A stretch of DNA of 49,502 nt from Rhodopila globiformis (GTDB lineage Bacteria; Pseudomonadota; Alphaproteobacteria; Acetobacterales; Acetobacteraceae). Made by a program: the position numbers and the translations under genes. Within the stretch, counting starts at the first letter, position 1. Each line of letters starts with the position of its first letter. This document shows, piece by piece, positions 27,388-36,281 of the stretch. Location: positions 1 through 49,502 of the forward strand of contig NZ_NHRY01000055.1 in the NCBI RefSeq assembly GCF_002937115.1, written 5' to 3'. The notes below the pieces were generated by a model. That model worked only from the letters and a program-made list of their open reading frames with translations. It had not been told where the DNA came from and searched no databases.

Positions 27388-27409
27388 CTGTGGTAATATG
27401 ATACCACAG
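27388..27409. promoter_or_regulatory. Operator-like palindrome between rplM and the monooxygenase gene
   Basis: A perfect inverted repeat CTGTGGTA-N6-TACCACAG, 22 bp, with an A/T spacer. It lies in the divergent promoter region, 77 bp from the rplM start and 117 bp from the monooxygenase start. TGGTA/TACCA half-sites are seen in operators of GntR-type regulators. No such regulator gene is adjacent. Confidence 0.5.
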
Positions 27410-27526
27410 ACCCGGAAGGCGCCGCGGCGGCCGTTTGACTGATTGGTTGGAAAATCTACTCACCAGTTGACATACGCGCCCATCCCGGTATTCATGCCTC
27501 CGTCATCAATGAATGCAGGAGCTTTC

Positions 27527-29182
27527 ATGGCCCAGGCGACCACCCCCCAACGCGCGCCCGTTCCCGCCAGCGTCGACGTCGTGATCGTCGGCGCCGGGTT
27601 CGGCGGCATGTATATGCTGCACCGGCTGCGCGGCCTGGGCCTGAGCGCGATTGTCTTCGACGTCGCCGCGGGTGTCGGCGGCACCTGGTACTGGAACCGC
27701 TACCCCGGCGCCCGCTGCGACGTGGAGAGCATGCAGTATTCCTACTCCTTCGCCGATGCGATCCAGCAGGAGTGGCAGTGGAGCGAGTTGTTCGCCGGCC
27801 AGCCGGAGATCCTGCGCTATGCCAACTACGTCGCCGACAGGCTGGACCTGCGGCGCGACATGCGGTTCGAGACGCGGGTGACCGCGGCGGAGTTCGACGA
27901 AACGGCCAGCCGCTGGACGGTGCGCACCGACCGCGGCGACGTCGTCTCGGCGCGCTTCTGCATCATGGCGACGGGGTGCCTGTCGGCGGCGCGGATGCCG
28001 GATTTCCCGGGCATGGACAGCTTCACCGGCAAGATCTACCACACCGGCCACTGGCCGCATGAGGGCGTCGATTTCACCGGGTTGCGTGTCGGCGTCATCG
28101 GCACCGGGTCCTCGGCGATCCAGTCGATCCCGGTGATCGCGGCGCAGGCGAAGCACGTCACGGTGTTCCAGCGCACGCCGAACTTCAGCATTCCCTCGCG
28201 CAACGGTCCGATGCCGGAGGCGTATGCCCAGTCGTGGAAGCAGGACTATGCGGCGAAGCGGGCCGAGGCGCGGATGAGCCGCAACGGCATCGTGGCCTAT
28301 CCGCTCGACCGCTCGGCCATCGAAACGCCGGAGGCGGAACGGCTGGCGATCTACGAGCAGCGCTGGGTCAGTGGCGGCACCACCTTCATGGCGGCGTTCA
28401 ACGACCTGGCCGTGAACAAGGCCTCGAACGACACGGCGGCGGAGTTCGTCCGCGGCAAGATCCGTGCGATGGTCAAGGACCCCGCCACCGCGGACCTGCT
28501 GGCGCCGACCAACCATCCCATCGGCACCAAGCGCATCTGTGTCGATACCGACTACTATACCACCTACAACCGCGAGAACGTTTCGCTGGTGGACGTGCGG
28601 CAGCAGCCGATTGAGGCGTTGACGCCGGCGGGCCTGCGTGTCGGCGAGCGGGAGTATGCCTTCGACGCCATCGTCTTCGCCACCGGCTTCGACGCGATGA
28701 CCGGCGCGCTGACCCGGATGGGCATCGCCGGCCGCGACGGCGAGACTCTGGCGGCGAAGTGGGAGGCCGGGCCGCGTACCTATCTCGGCCTGATGACCGC
28801 GGGATTCCCGAACATGTTCATGATCACCGGCCCGGGCAGCCCGTCGGTGCTGAGCAACATGATGGTCTCGATCGAGCAGCACGTGGACTGGATCGCCGAC
28901 TGCCTGGCTTCCATGCGGAAGCGGGGGCTCGACCTGATCGAGGCGGACCTGGATGCCGAGGACGCCTGGGTGCAGCACGTGAACGACGTGGCCCATACCA
29001 CGCTGTATCCCGCCGCGGCGTCCTGGTACATGGGCGCCAACATCCCCGGCAAGCCGCGGGTGTTCATGCCGTATATCGGCGGCGTCGGGGCCTACCGGCA
29101 GAAATGCGACGCGGTGGCGGCCAACGGCTACGAGGGCTTCATCCTCGGCGAACCGGCGCCCGTGGCCGTGGCGGCCGAGTAG
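27527..29182 (+). CDS. Baeyer-Villiger-type flavin monooxygenase
   Basis: A 551-residue class B flavin monooxygenase. The FAD site is VVIVGAGFGGMYML (about residues 18-31); GGTWYWNRYPGARCDVESMQ follows. The BVMO fingerprint appears as FTGKIYHTGHWPHEGVDF (FxGxxxHxxxW). The NADPH site is VGVIGTGSSAIQSIP, and FATGFDAMTGAL is the ATG motif. Such enzymes insert oxygen next to a ketone using NADPH and O2. The start ATG 27527 has CAGGAG eight bases upstream; an in-frame start 84 bases earlier has none. A DUF1272 gene overlaps its stop codon. The substrate (cyclic or aryl ketone) is unknown. Confidence 0.92.
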   Translation: MAQATTPQRAPVPASVDVVIVGAGFGGMYMLHRLRGLGLSAIVFDVAAGVGGTWYWNRYPGARCDVESMQYSYSFADAIQQEWQWSELFAGQPEILRYANYVADRLDLRRDMRFETRVTAAEFDETASRWTVRTDRGDVVSARFCIMATGCLSAARMPDFPGMDSFTGKIYHTGHWPHEGVDFTGLRVGVIGTGSSAIQSIPVIAAQAKHVTVFQRTPNFSIPSRNGPMPEAYAQSWKQDYAAKRAEARMSRNGIVAYPLDRSAIETPEAERLAIYEQRWVSGGTTFMAAFNDLAVNKASNDTAAEFVRGKIRAMVKDPATADLLAPTNHPIGTKRICVDTDYYTTYNRENVSLVDVRQQPIEALTPAGLRVGEREYAFDAIVFATGFDAMTGALTRMGIAGRDGETLAAKWEAGPRTYLGLMTAGFPNMFMITGPGSPSVLSNMMVSIEQHVDWIADCLASMRKRGLDLIEADLDAEDAWVQHVNDVAHTTLYPAAASWYMGANIPGKPRVFMPYIGGVGAYRQKCDAVAANGYEGFILGEPAPVAVAAE

Positions 29183-29433
29183 TGCTGGAACTCCGCCCCA
29201 ACTGCGAGTGCTGCGACCGGGACCTGCCGCCGGACAGCCTGGAGGCGCGGATCTGCTCCTATGAGTGCACGTTCTGCGCCGATTGCGCCGGGGACAGGCT
29301 GGGCGGCATCTGCCCGAACTGCGGCGGTGAACTCGTTTGCCGCCCGATCCGGCCGCCGGCCATGCTGGCGAAGCATCCGGCTTCGACGAAGCGGGTGCTG
29401 AAGCCGGCGGGGTGCGGGGCGGGAAGGGGCTGA
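29182..29433 (+). CDS. DUF1272 zinc-binding protein
   Basis: An 83-residue protein that begins at GTG 29182, sharing the last base of the monooxygenase stop codon (TAGTG). The first half is DUF1272: LELRPNCECCDRDLPPDSLE, then a CSYECTFCADCAG knuckle and ICPNCGGELVCRP, with at least eight Cys that suggest two zinc sites. The tail is basic. The function of DUF1272 is unknown. The overlap implies translational coupling with the monooxygenase. Confidence 0.85.
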   Translation: MLELRPNCECCDRDLPPDSLEARICSYECTFCADCAGDRLGGICPNCGGELVCRPIRPPAMLAKHPASTKRVLKPAGCGAGRG

Positions 29434-29472
29434 AGCCCGGGCGGAAAGTGGGTGGAAGACCGTTGCTCCTCC

Positions 29473-29548
29473 GTCATGGCCGGGCGTGTCCCGGCCATCT
29501 GCGCTTCGACGGCTGGGGGTGGATGGCCGGGACACGCCCGGCCATGAC
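29473..29548. repeat. REP-like palindrome, family B
   Basis: The arms start GTCATGGCCGGGCGTGTCCC and end GGGACACGCCCGGCCATGAC, with a TGCGCTTCGACGGCTGGGGG loop also found, with small changes, in the copy at 36496-36571. The gap 29434-29888 holds this, the next repeat and no gene. Confidence 0.88.
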
Positions 29549-29622
29549 GATAAAGAGACGACCTTGCCCCTGAGCGCCGTGCCGCCCGGGGAAGGGCAGG
29601 GGGGATTCGCGGCCGCGCTTTC

Positions 29623-29782
29623 AACACGGAGAAAACGAAGAACACACGGAGCACCACGGTGAAAGATTGTATTGCGCTTCGCGCGAAGCGCCCGAAACCG
29701 TCCGGCGGGGCCAGTGGAACGACCATGTCGTTACAAAAAAAACTTCGTGGCCCTTCGTGGGTTCTTCGCCTTCCTCCGTGTT
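29623..29782. repeat. Long imperfect inverted repeat, CGGAGAA type
   Basis: The left arm AACACGGAGAAAACGAAGAA (29623-29642 and beyond) is largely complementary to the right arm near 29746-29782, which ends CTTCCTCCGTGTT. The centre includes an A-run and an A/T-richer stretch. It resembles the CACAGAG-type repeats in style but differs in sequence. Confidence 0.65.
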
Positions 29783-29888
29783 GAAAAACAGCTGGTGAAG
29801 CAAGCGCCGCCGGCACCTGTCACCCCCCGGCGCCACCGCCCACGATCCCGCCGCCGCGCCTGTTTCCAGCGTAACGACTCAACCCCGC

Positions 29889-30305
29889 CTATGTCACCGC
29901 CGCCGGCGCCGCATTGTAATCCTCATCCGACACATGCTCGAACCACGCCGTGCCCTCGCCCTTGTCGTTCAGTTCCGACATCGCGAGGTGGGCAAACAGC
30001 TTGTCCGGCGCGGCGCCATGCCAGTGCCGCACGTTCGGCGGAATGATCACCGTATCGCCGGCGCGGATCTCCTGCGCCGGTTCGCCGTCCCGCTGCACCC
30101 GCCCGGCGCCGGACAGGCAGAACAGCGTCTGGCCAACCGGATGGCTGTGCCACGCGGTCCTTGCCCCCGGCGTGAACGACACCACCGAGGCCCGCATCCG
30201 CGACGGCGCCGTGCCGGCGACGACCTCGTCGGAAAACACCGTGCCGGTGAAGTTGGCGGCCGGCGCGCGATTGGTCTTCCGGGCGGAAGAACGGAGGATC
30301 TTCAT
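29889..30305 (-). CDS. Cupin-domain protein, hydroxynitrile-lyase-like
   Basis: A 138-residue single cupin. The first cupin motif is SFTPGARTAWHSHPVGQTLF, with metal ligands HxH and a Gln; the second is IPPNVRHWHGAAPDK. The pattern FTGTVFSDEVV... and the C-terminal MSELNDKGEGTAWFEHVSDE match small manganese cupins that include bacterial (R)-hydroxynitrile lyases and many uncharacterised proteins. The start ATG 30305 has GAGGAAA upstream; an in-frame start 57 bases earlier is less likely. It is a lone gene. The catalytic role is not established. Confidence 0.82.
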   Translation of the reverse strand: MKILRSSARKTNRAPAANFTGTVFSDEVVAGTAPSRMRASVVSFTPGARTAWHSHPVGQTLFCLSGAGRVQRDGEPAQEIRAGDTVIIPPNVRHWHGAAPDKLFAHLAMSELNDKGEGTAWFEHVSDEDYNAAPAAVT

Positions 30306-30510
30306 GGCGGTTTCCTCATGCATGTTTCCGCCAAGCCTGGAACCGCACGCCCTGGAACGCAAGCCTGTTTCCGATGGCCTGGTCCGGCAACCGTTCTCGA
30401 TTCGAAGCCAACCTCCGCACCGGGGGGCCGCACCAGGAAGGCCCGGAATGATCGATGGCCGAGGCTTGGAGCATGATTCCTGAATTCTGCAATGCCCGCG
30501 GTGAACGATG

Positions 30511-31128
30511 TCAGGCTGGATCGTGAGGTCTGAGCCTGCTTTGAATCAAACGCGCCATTGGCCGGTGATCCTGTTTGATAAAGCCAATGCGGGATGCTTC
30601 GTTCCAACGCTTCCTGTCCCGGGAACCAAGCGCAAGGTCAAAGCCCGCGTTGTCTGCCAACATACGAAGCCAAAACCGCTGCGCCCTCCCGTTGCCGTCG
30701 ATGAAAGGATGACCTGCGTTGATCTCATTGACATACCGCACGGCCTCGGCGGCAAAATCGCGTTTGCTTCGGCCAACCAAATAACGATCACCCGCAAGCT
30801 GCTTGAACAGGTCCTCCATCCAGCCGCTGATATACCCCGGCACCGCAAATGGAACCGATCCTCTGCCAGTCGTATAATTCCGCTCCCGCCCCGCCCATTG
30901 ATACAGGTCTTGGAAGAGATGGCGATGAATCGCCTTGAATCCCGCATAAGTTCTATAGTGGGCGCGGACCGGAAAGCCTTCAGCGGCACGCTGTTCGGTC
31001 AGGCGCCGTTCGGCTGCCTCAAGAAACCCGAGGTCACGTATGCCCAACTTGTTGATATAGACTTCGGTATCCCGATAGAAAGTCCGACTGTAGGCGACAC
31101 GTTCATTCGCATTTCTTAAGGAACTCAC
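30511..31128 (-). CDS. Fic-family toxin (probable AMP-transferase)
   Basis: A 205-residue Fic protein. The catalytic loop is GHPFIDGNGRAQRFW (His140 to Arg151), a complete HxFx(D/E)GNGRxxR, so it should be active in transferring AMP or another phosphate moiety. The beta-flap region is YQWAGRERNYTTGRGSVPFA. It has no own inhibitory N-terminal helix, as in class I Fic proteins, whose antitoxin is a separate small protein. It starts at GTG 31128, overlapping the antitoxin stop (GTGA). Targets of class I Fic toxins known elsewhere include DNA gyrase and topoisomerase IV. Confidence 0.9.
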   Translation of the reverse strand: MSSLRNANERVAYSRTFYRDTEVYINKLGIRDLGFLEAAERRLTEQRAAEGFPVRAHYRTYAGFKAIHRHLFQDLYQWAGRERNYTTGRGSVPFAVPGYISGWMEDLFKQLAGDRYLVGRSKRDFAAEAVRYVNEINAGHPFIDGNGRAQRFWLRMLADNAGFDLALGSRDRKRWNEASRIGFIKQDHRPMARLIQSRLRPHDPA

Positions 31129-31358
31129 GAGCCTCCCGCTTCAGGAGCCTGGCGCGCCCTGACGTATGCCTTGAGCCTTTCAATCCGCTGACGCGGTGCA
31201 ACGCCTGACGCTTCCATGTCATCGACAAACCGGTCGATCCCCGCGTCACGGCTTAAGCCTTCGATGTCGGCATCCACCTGCGCCTGTTGCGCCCGCCAAG
31301 CGGCATCGGCGGGGTTTTGCGCATGAAGGCGGCCAACGCGCTTAGTGGATCGCGGCAT
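31125..31358 (-). CDS. Fic antitoxin (class I-type partner)
   Basis: A 77-residue helical protein directly upstream of the Fic toxin with a 4-base overlap. It has VGRLHAQNPADAAWRAQQAQ, then VDADIEGLSRDAGIDRFVDD. In class I Fic antitoxins (VbhA-like) the inhibitory motif is (S/T)xxxE(G/N). Here the aligned hexamer is DADIEG (residues 29-34), so Glu33-Gly34 are kept and Asp29 takes the Ser/Thr place. ATG 31358 is chosen by the AGGAGCAAC site; an in-frame start 51 bases earlier is weaker. The partnership follows from gene order. Confidence 0.75.
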   Translation of the reverse strand: MPRSTKRVGRLHAQNPADAAWRAQQAQVDADIEGLSRDAGIDRFVDDMEASGVAPRQRIERLKAYVRARQAPEAGGS

Positions 31359-31565
31359 GGGTTGCTCCTTTTGCTCACATCCTATCGGGAATGACGACGC
31401 AATCAACACAGCTCAAACCGTAGAGGGTCAAAAACAGCAAGAAGGCCGCGTTGCAAGCGATTTCATCACGTGCTGTGAAAGTCTTGACTTGTGCGCCAGT
31501 CCTCATGGGCCAGTCCTCATGGGTTCGTGCCGGGTTCGCCGGGATCACTGAACATCGGGCTTTGT

Positions 31566-31834
31566 CCCCATTGGCGTTAAAATAGGGCTGGCTGTTGCCT
31601 CCTCGTCATGGCCCGGCTTGTCCAGGCCACCTGTCGCGGCACAGTGCTGGAATAGGTGGGCCGGACAAGCCGGGCCATGACGATGGTGGAACGCTCTTGG
31701 CGCCCAGGCAAGCACTTGATTTTACGGTCATTTCCGACTCGTTTCCAGGATGTGTGCATTGCGTAGGGACAAGCCGGGCCATGACGGAATGGCAAGCATC
31801 GTGCCGCCGCCACGCTATTTTAACGCCAATGGGG
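31566..31834. repeat. Second composite A/C unit, inverted and enlarged
   Basis: The left C arm is 31566-31585 and the right C arm 31815-31834. The A core is 31605-31681, with one mismatch in the left arm. The left flank is the exact complement of the right flank of the unit at 17475-17639, and the reverse also holds, so it is the same element in opposite orientation. An extra piece of about 100 bp (31682-31780) is inserted here and matches module F at about 36370-36470. The gap 31359-31938 holds nothing else recognisable. Confidence 0.88.
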
Positions 31835-31938
31835 CTTTGTCCCACCGGTCATCGGACGCGTCCGCCGGCATCTTATTTGTTTGGCGCGCGGCCGCAGGAT
31901 GCTCCCCGTTAACAACCCTGCGCGCCGCCCCGCCGGTA

Positions 31939-32922
31939 TCAGCCGCCGATCCTTGCCTCGATGCGGTCCCAGATCGCCTTCTCGATGTGCACGCCGTCGA
32001 ACCGCGCGATCTCCTGCAACCCCGTCGGCGAGGTCACGTTGATCTCGGTCAGGTAGTCGCCGATGACGTCGATGCCCACGAACACCAGCCCCTGCGCCCG
32101 CAATGTCGGCCCGATGGCGGCGCAGATCTCTCGGTCGCGCGCGGTCAGCGCGGACTTCACCGCCCGGCCGCCGACATGCATGTTCGACCGCGCCTCGCCC
32201 TCGGCCGGAACCCGGTTCACCGCGCCCATCGGCTCGCCGTCCACCAGGATGATCCGCTTGTCGCCCTGCCGCACCGCCGGCTCATAGCGCTGGAACATCA
32301 GCGGCTCGCGGGAGCGGGCGAAGTGCATCTCCAGCAGCGCGGCCAGGTTCTCGTCGTCCGGGCGGATGCGGAACACGCCGGCGCCGCCGTTGCCGAACAG
32401 CGGCTTGACGATGATATCCTGGTGCTCCAGCCGGAACGAGCGGATTGCCTCCAGGTCCCAGGTGATCAGCGTCGGCGGCATCAGGTCGGGGAAGTGCGTC
32501 ACCAGGATCTTTTCCGGCGCGTTGCGCACCGAAGCCGGCTCGTTCACCACCAGCGTGCCGGGCTGGATGTGCTCCAGCATGTGGGTGGCGGTGATGTAGG
32601 CCATGTCGAACGGCGGGTCCTGGCGCATCAGCACCACGTCCATGGTGCCCAGGTCGCGCGTCTCCATCGGTCCGAACTGGTAGTGCGCGCCCTGCCGGCG
32701 GACCACCTGCACCGCGTGGCCGCGGGCGAACAGCCGCTCCTCGCGGCCGCCGCCGTCGGGGCGGGAGACGCCTTCCTTGAGCGCCATGTGCCGCACCTCG
32801 TAGTGCCACAGCGTGTGGCCCCGCGCCTGCGCCTCCAGCATCAGGGCAAAGGTGGAGTCCGCGTCGATGTTGATGCTGTCGATCGGGTCCATCTGGACCG
32901 CGACCTTGAGCGGGCGAGCCAT
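31939..32922 (-). CDS. gshB: Glutathione synthetase
   Basis: A 327-residue prokaryotic glutathione synthetase, which ligates gamma-glutamylcysteine and glycine with ATP. The N-terminal [20 protein letters not shown], then [38 protein letters not shown] and the ATP-grasp segments [18 protein letters not shown] and [20 protein letters not shown] are diagnostic. The length matches the family. The start ATG 32922 has GGAGAGG upstream. It is flanked by repeats on the left and the broken glycosyltransferase on the right. Confidence 0.96.
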   Translation of the reverse strand: MARPLKVAVQMDPIDSINIDADSTFALMLEAQARGHTLWHYEVRHMALKEGVSRPDGGGREERLFARGHAVQVVRRQGAHYQFGPMETRDLGTMDVVLMRQDPPFDMAYITATHMLEHIQPGTLVVNEPASVRNAPEKILVTHFPDLMPPTLITWDLEAIRSFRLEHQDIIVKPLFGNGGAGVFRIRPDDENLAALLEMHFARSREPLMFQRYEPAVRQGDKRIILVDGEPMGAVNRVPAEGEARSNMHVGGRAVKSALTARDREICAAIGPTLRAQGLVFVGIDVIGDYLTEINVTSPTGLQEIARFDGVHIEKAIWDRIEARIGG

Positions 32923-32994
32923 GCAACCTCTCCTGTCCGGCCTGTCTGGGGCTGTCCTTAAGGGGTGAACCGGGCCAGGGGAAGAGAGAGCCGG

Positions 32995-34140
32995 TCAGGC
33001 GGCCTGCCGCAGGCGGGGCGCGATCGTCTCCGCCATCGCGCGCAGGCGGTCGCCGACTTTATTCCGGTTGAAGCGGGCGGCGTTGCGGCCGTGCCCCGCC
33101 AGGCCCATGCGCCGCGCCAGCGCCGGATCGTCGAACAGGCGCCGCAGCGCCGCGGCGATGGCGGCCGGGTCGTTGACCGGCACCAGGATGCCGGTTTCCT
33201 GGTCCGTCACGGTCTCGAGGAAACCATCGATCCGCGTGGCGACCACCGGCAGGCGGAACAGCGACGCCTCCAGCGCGGCAATGCCCAGCGGCTCGATCAG
33301 GCTGGGCATGCAGAATACCGACGCGGACTGGTAGAAAGGCGGCATCCGCGTGCGCGGCATGACGCCCGCCACGGCGATGGCGGGCCCGGACACCGCGGGG
33401 CGCGCAGCCGACGATGGTCAGCCTGGCGTCCGGATGATCCCGGGAAACCTGGCGGAAGCCTTCCAGCAGCGCCGGGGCGCCCTTGCGCTCCCACTCGACG
33501 CCGACGAACAGCACGTGCTTCGCGGCATAGCGCGGGAGGCCGGTCGGGACGTCGCGGGCGTCGACATTGGCGCCGATGTGGATGGTCCTCACCCGGGCCG
33601 GATCGCAGCCGTAATGCTCGACCAGCACCCGCTCGACATGGCTGCCGCTGGTGGCGATCGCCTCGGCATGCCGGTACAGGTCCGCCTCATGGCGCAGGTA
33701 CGTCTCGGAACGGAAATAGCGCCTGTCATAGCCCGCGGCGTCCAGATTGTTCCGCAAGGTGTCGTCCGTGTAGATCATCAGCGGCGGACCGGGGAGGCGC
33801 GCGCTGAACAGGCCCTGGGTTTGCAGGACGAAGTCCAGATCGGGGCCAGCGAGGCGTACTGTTCGACCAGCAACTGGTTCAGGCGGCGGAACATGAACGG
33901 CGTGCGGAAGAAGAAGGCATGCCGCTCGCCGCGGGTGCGGAACACCGACGGCCCGAACAGCGCGAACTCGGCCAGCAGGTTGTAGAAGAGGCTGAGGTAG
34001 CTCCGCTTCACCATGTCCTTGACGTCGGCGACGACAAGATCGTGGCCGGGGACGGTCCGTGTGAGCTGAGCAATGACCGCGTCATTGATGTAGGAGAACC
34101 GCCCGAGCTTGGCGAAAAGGATGCGTCTGTTGCGCTGCAT
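32995..34140 (-). pseudogene. GT4-like glycosyltransferase with two frameshifts
   Basis: One glycosyltransferase is spread over three frames. The N-terminal part (from ATG 34140: NRRILFAKLGRFSYINDAVI) is open to about 33848. A missing base in a CCCC run shifts it to the frame that gives MIYTDDTLRNNLDAAGYDRR and KHVLFVGVEWERKGAPALLE, a GT-B linker region. At about 33400 an extra base shifts it again to a C-terminal part with MPSLIEPLGIAALEASLFRL, the E-x7-E donor-binding motif of family 4. The shifts cancel (-1, +1). All three parts read as good protein, so decay is recent or the shifts are sequencing errors. The substrate is unknown. Confidence 0.8.
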
Positions 34141-34354
34141 CGAGATCCTGTCGGATGGCAGGCCGGGCCGCACGGAACGCCCGTGAAAGAGCAGACCCTG
34201 TCATAGCGGCGCATTCGCCAGACGTTGCGATCACGCCTGGTTTATTCCGGACTCCGTCCCCATTTGTCCGCCTGCGGCGCTGCCGGCCTGCTCCTGCATG
34301 ACCCGTTGGAAATCCGGAAGGCTCCGGGGGCAGATCCCGGACGGAAACACCGCT

Positions 34355-34383
34355 CTTGCCGCAACGCCATCACATCGCCATGT
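34355..34383 (+). promoter_or_regulatory. Sigma-32-like heat-shock promoter for hslVU
   Basis: CTTGCC at 34355-34360, a 15-bp spacer and CGCCATGT at 34376-34383. This matches the heat-shock pattern CTTGAA-N13-15-CCCCATNT well. It lies 9 bp before the hslV ATG, so the transcript would have a leader of only a few bases. The hslVU operon is a classic RpoH target. Confidence 0.6.
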
Positions 34384-34392
34384 AAGGTCGTC

Positions 34393-34959
34393 ATGCAGAA
34401 CCATCTTTCCGCCGCGGCCGATCCGATCGGATGGCACGGCACCACCATCCTGTGCGTCAGGCGGGATGGACACGTGACCATGGCCGGCGACGGCCAGGTC
34501 AGCATGGGGCAGACCATCGTCAAGGGGAATGCCCGCAAGGTCCGGCGCATCGGCGCGGGCGGCACGGTCATCGCCGGCTTCGCCGGGGCGACCGCGGATG
34601 CCTTCACCCTGCTGGAACGGCTCGAAGCCAAGCTGGAACGCTACCCGAGCCAGCTTGAACGCGCTTGCGTGGAACTGGCGAAGGACTGGCGGACCGACCG
34701 CTACCTCCGCCGGCTGGAGGCGCTGATGGCGGTGGCCGACAAGGACCGCAGCTTCACCCTGACCGGCAACGGCGACGTGCTGGAGCCGGAGGACGGCGTC
34801 ATCGGCATCGGCTCGGGCGGCAACTACGCTCTGGCCGCGGCGCGGGCGCTGATGGCCATGCCCGACCTGTCGGCCGAGGAGATCGCCCGGCGGTCGATGA
34901 AGATCGCCGCCGACATCTGCGTCTATACCAACGGCAACATTGTTGTAGAGTCGATCTGA
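34393..34959 (+). CDS. hslV: ATP-dependent protease subunit HslV
   Basis: A 188-residue HslV (ClpQ), the threonine-peptidase core of the HslUV protease. The N terminus is [20 protein letters not shown]: processing before the TT pair (Thr17/Thr18) would expose the catalytic Thr. Next come [20 protein letters not shown] and [20 protein letters not shown], and [15 protein letters not shown] near the end. ATG 34393 is the only reasonable start, with a short AAGG site. Its stop TGA overlaps the hslU ATG by one base. A heat-shock-like promoter lies just upstream. Confidence 0.96.
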   Translation: MQNHLSAAADPIGWHGTTILCVRRDGHVTMAGDGQVSMGQTIVKGNARKVRRIGAGGTVIAGFAGATADAFTLLERLEAKLERYPSQLERACVELAKDWRTDRYLRRLEALMAVADKDRSFTLTGNGDVLEPEDGVIGIGSGGNYALAAARALMAMPDLSAEEIARRSMKIAADICVYTNGNIVVESI

Positions 34960-36281
34960 TGGACGTTCCCACCTACTCCCCGAGAGAAATCGTCTCGGAG
35001 CTCGACCGCTTCATCGTCGGCCAGGACGACGCCAAGCGCGCCGTCGCCATCGCCCTGCGCAACCGCTGGCGCCGCCAGCAATTGCCCGAGGCCATGCGCG
35101 AGGAAGTCGTCCCGAAAAACATCCTCATGATCGGCCCCACCGGCTGCGGCAAGACCGAGATCGCCCGCCGCCTGGCCAAGCTGGCGCAGGCGCCGTTCCT
35201 GAAGGTGGAGGCGACGAAATTCACCGAGGTCGGCTATGTCGGCCGTGACGTGGAGAGCATCGTCCGCGACCTTGTGGACTCCAGCCTGAACATGCTGCGC
35301 GAGTCCAGCCGCAAGAGCGTGCAGGCCAAGGCGCAGACCGCCGCCGAGGAACGGCTGATCAGCGCCCTGGTCGGCGACGAAGCCGCCGCCGACACCCGCT
35401 CGAAATTCCGCCGCATGCTGCGCAACGGCGAGTTCGAGCAGAAGGAGATCGAGGTCGCCGTTTCCGATGCTGGCAGCTCGCCCATCGGCCAGCTCGACCT
35501 GCCTGGCATGCCGCCGGGGCAGGTGATCAACCTGAACGAGATGATGAAGGGCCTGATGGGCAACCGCCCGATGCAGAAGCGGCGCATGACCGTCGAGACC
35601 GCCCGCCGTATCCTGGAAGCCGAGGAGGCCGATCGGCTGCTGGACAACGAGCAGCTGACCAAGGACGCGGTGATGCACGCCGAGAACAACGGCATCGTCT
35701 TCCTGGACGAGATCGACAAGATCTGCGCCCGCACGAGTGAGGGCGGCTTCCGCGGCGGCGACGTCAGCCGGGAAGGGGTGCAGCGCGACCTGCTGCCGCT
35801 GATCGAGGGCACCACGGTGAACACCAAGTATGGCCTGGTGAAGACCGACCATATCCTGTTCATCGCCTCCGGCGCCTTCCACCTGGCCAAGCCGTCCGAC
35901 CTGCTGCCGGAGCTGCAAGGGCGGTTGCCGATCCGGGTGGAGCTGTCGCCGCTGTCGCGGGCCGATCTGCGGCGGATTTTGACCGAGCCGGAGCACTCGC
36001 TGCTGAAGCAGTACGCGGCGCTGCTGGGCACCGAGAGCCTGACCCTGGACTTCCGCGACGATGCGGTGGACGCGCTGGCCGATCTGGCGGCGGACATCAA
36101 CGACAGGGTGGAGAATATCGGGGCACGGCGGCTGCATACGGTGCTGGAGCGGCTGCTGGAGGATGTCAGTTTCACCGCGACCGACCGGGCGGGGGAGACG
36201 TTCACCATCGATGCCGCCTATGTGGCGGAGAAGGTGGCGCCGCTGGCGCAGAAGGGCGATCTGAGCCGGTTCATCCTGTAG
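34959..36281 (+). CDS. hslU: ATP-dependent protease ATPase subunit HslU
   Basis: A 440-residue AAA+ unfoldase (ClpY). Walker A is [20 protein letters not shown] and Walker B is [14 protein letters not shown]. The pore-loop GYVGRD is in [19 protein letters not shown], followed by the I domain and sensor regions ([20 protein letters not shown]). It ends in DLSRFIL, the C-terminal tail that docks into HslV. The length matches the family. It is translationally coupled to hslV (TGATG). Confidence 0.98.
   Translation: MDVPTYSPREIVSELDRFIVGQDDAKRAVAIALRNRWRRQQLPEAMREEVVPKNILMIGPTGCGKTEIARRLAKLAQAPFLKVEATKFTEVGYVGRDVESIVRDLVDSSLNMLRESSRKSVQAKAQTAAEERLISALVGDEAAADTRSKFRRMLRNGEFEQKEIEVAVSDAGSSPIGQLDLPGMPPGQVINLNEMMKGLMGNRPMQKRRMTVETARRILEAEEADRLLDNEQLTKDAVMHAENNGIVFLDEIDKICARTSEGGFRGGDVSREGVQRDLLPLIEGTTVNTKYGLVKTDHILFIASGAFHLAKPSDLLPELQGRLPIRVELSPLSRADLRRILTEPEHSLLKQYAALLGTESLTLDFRDDAVDALADLAADINDRVENIGARRLHTVLERLLEDVSFTATDRAGETFTIDAAYVAEKVAPLAQKGDLSRFIL

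Noticed and set aside
27506-28996. Minus-strand open frame opposite the Baeyer-Villiger-type monooxygenase
   Set aside because: Antisense shadow with Arg/His-rich composition and no recognisable domain.
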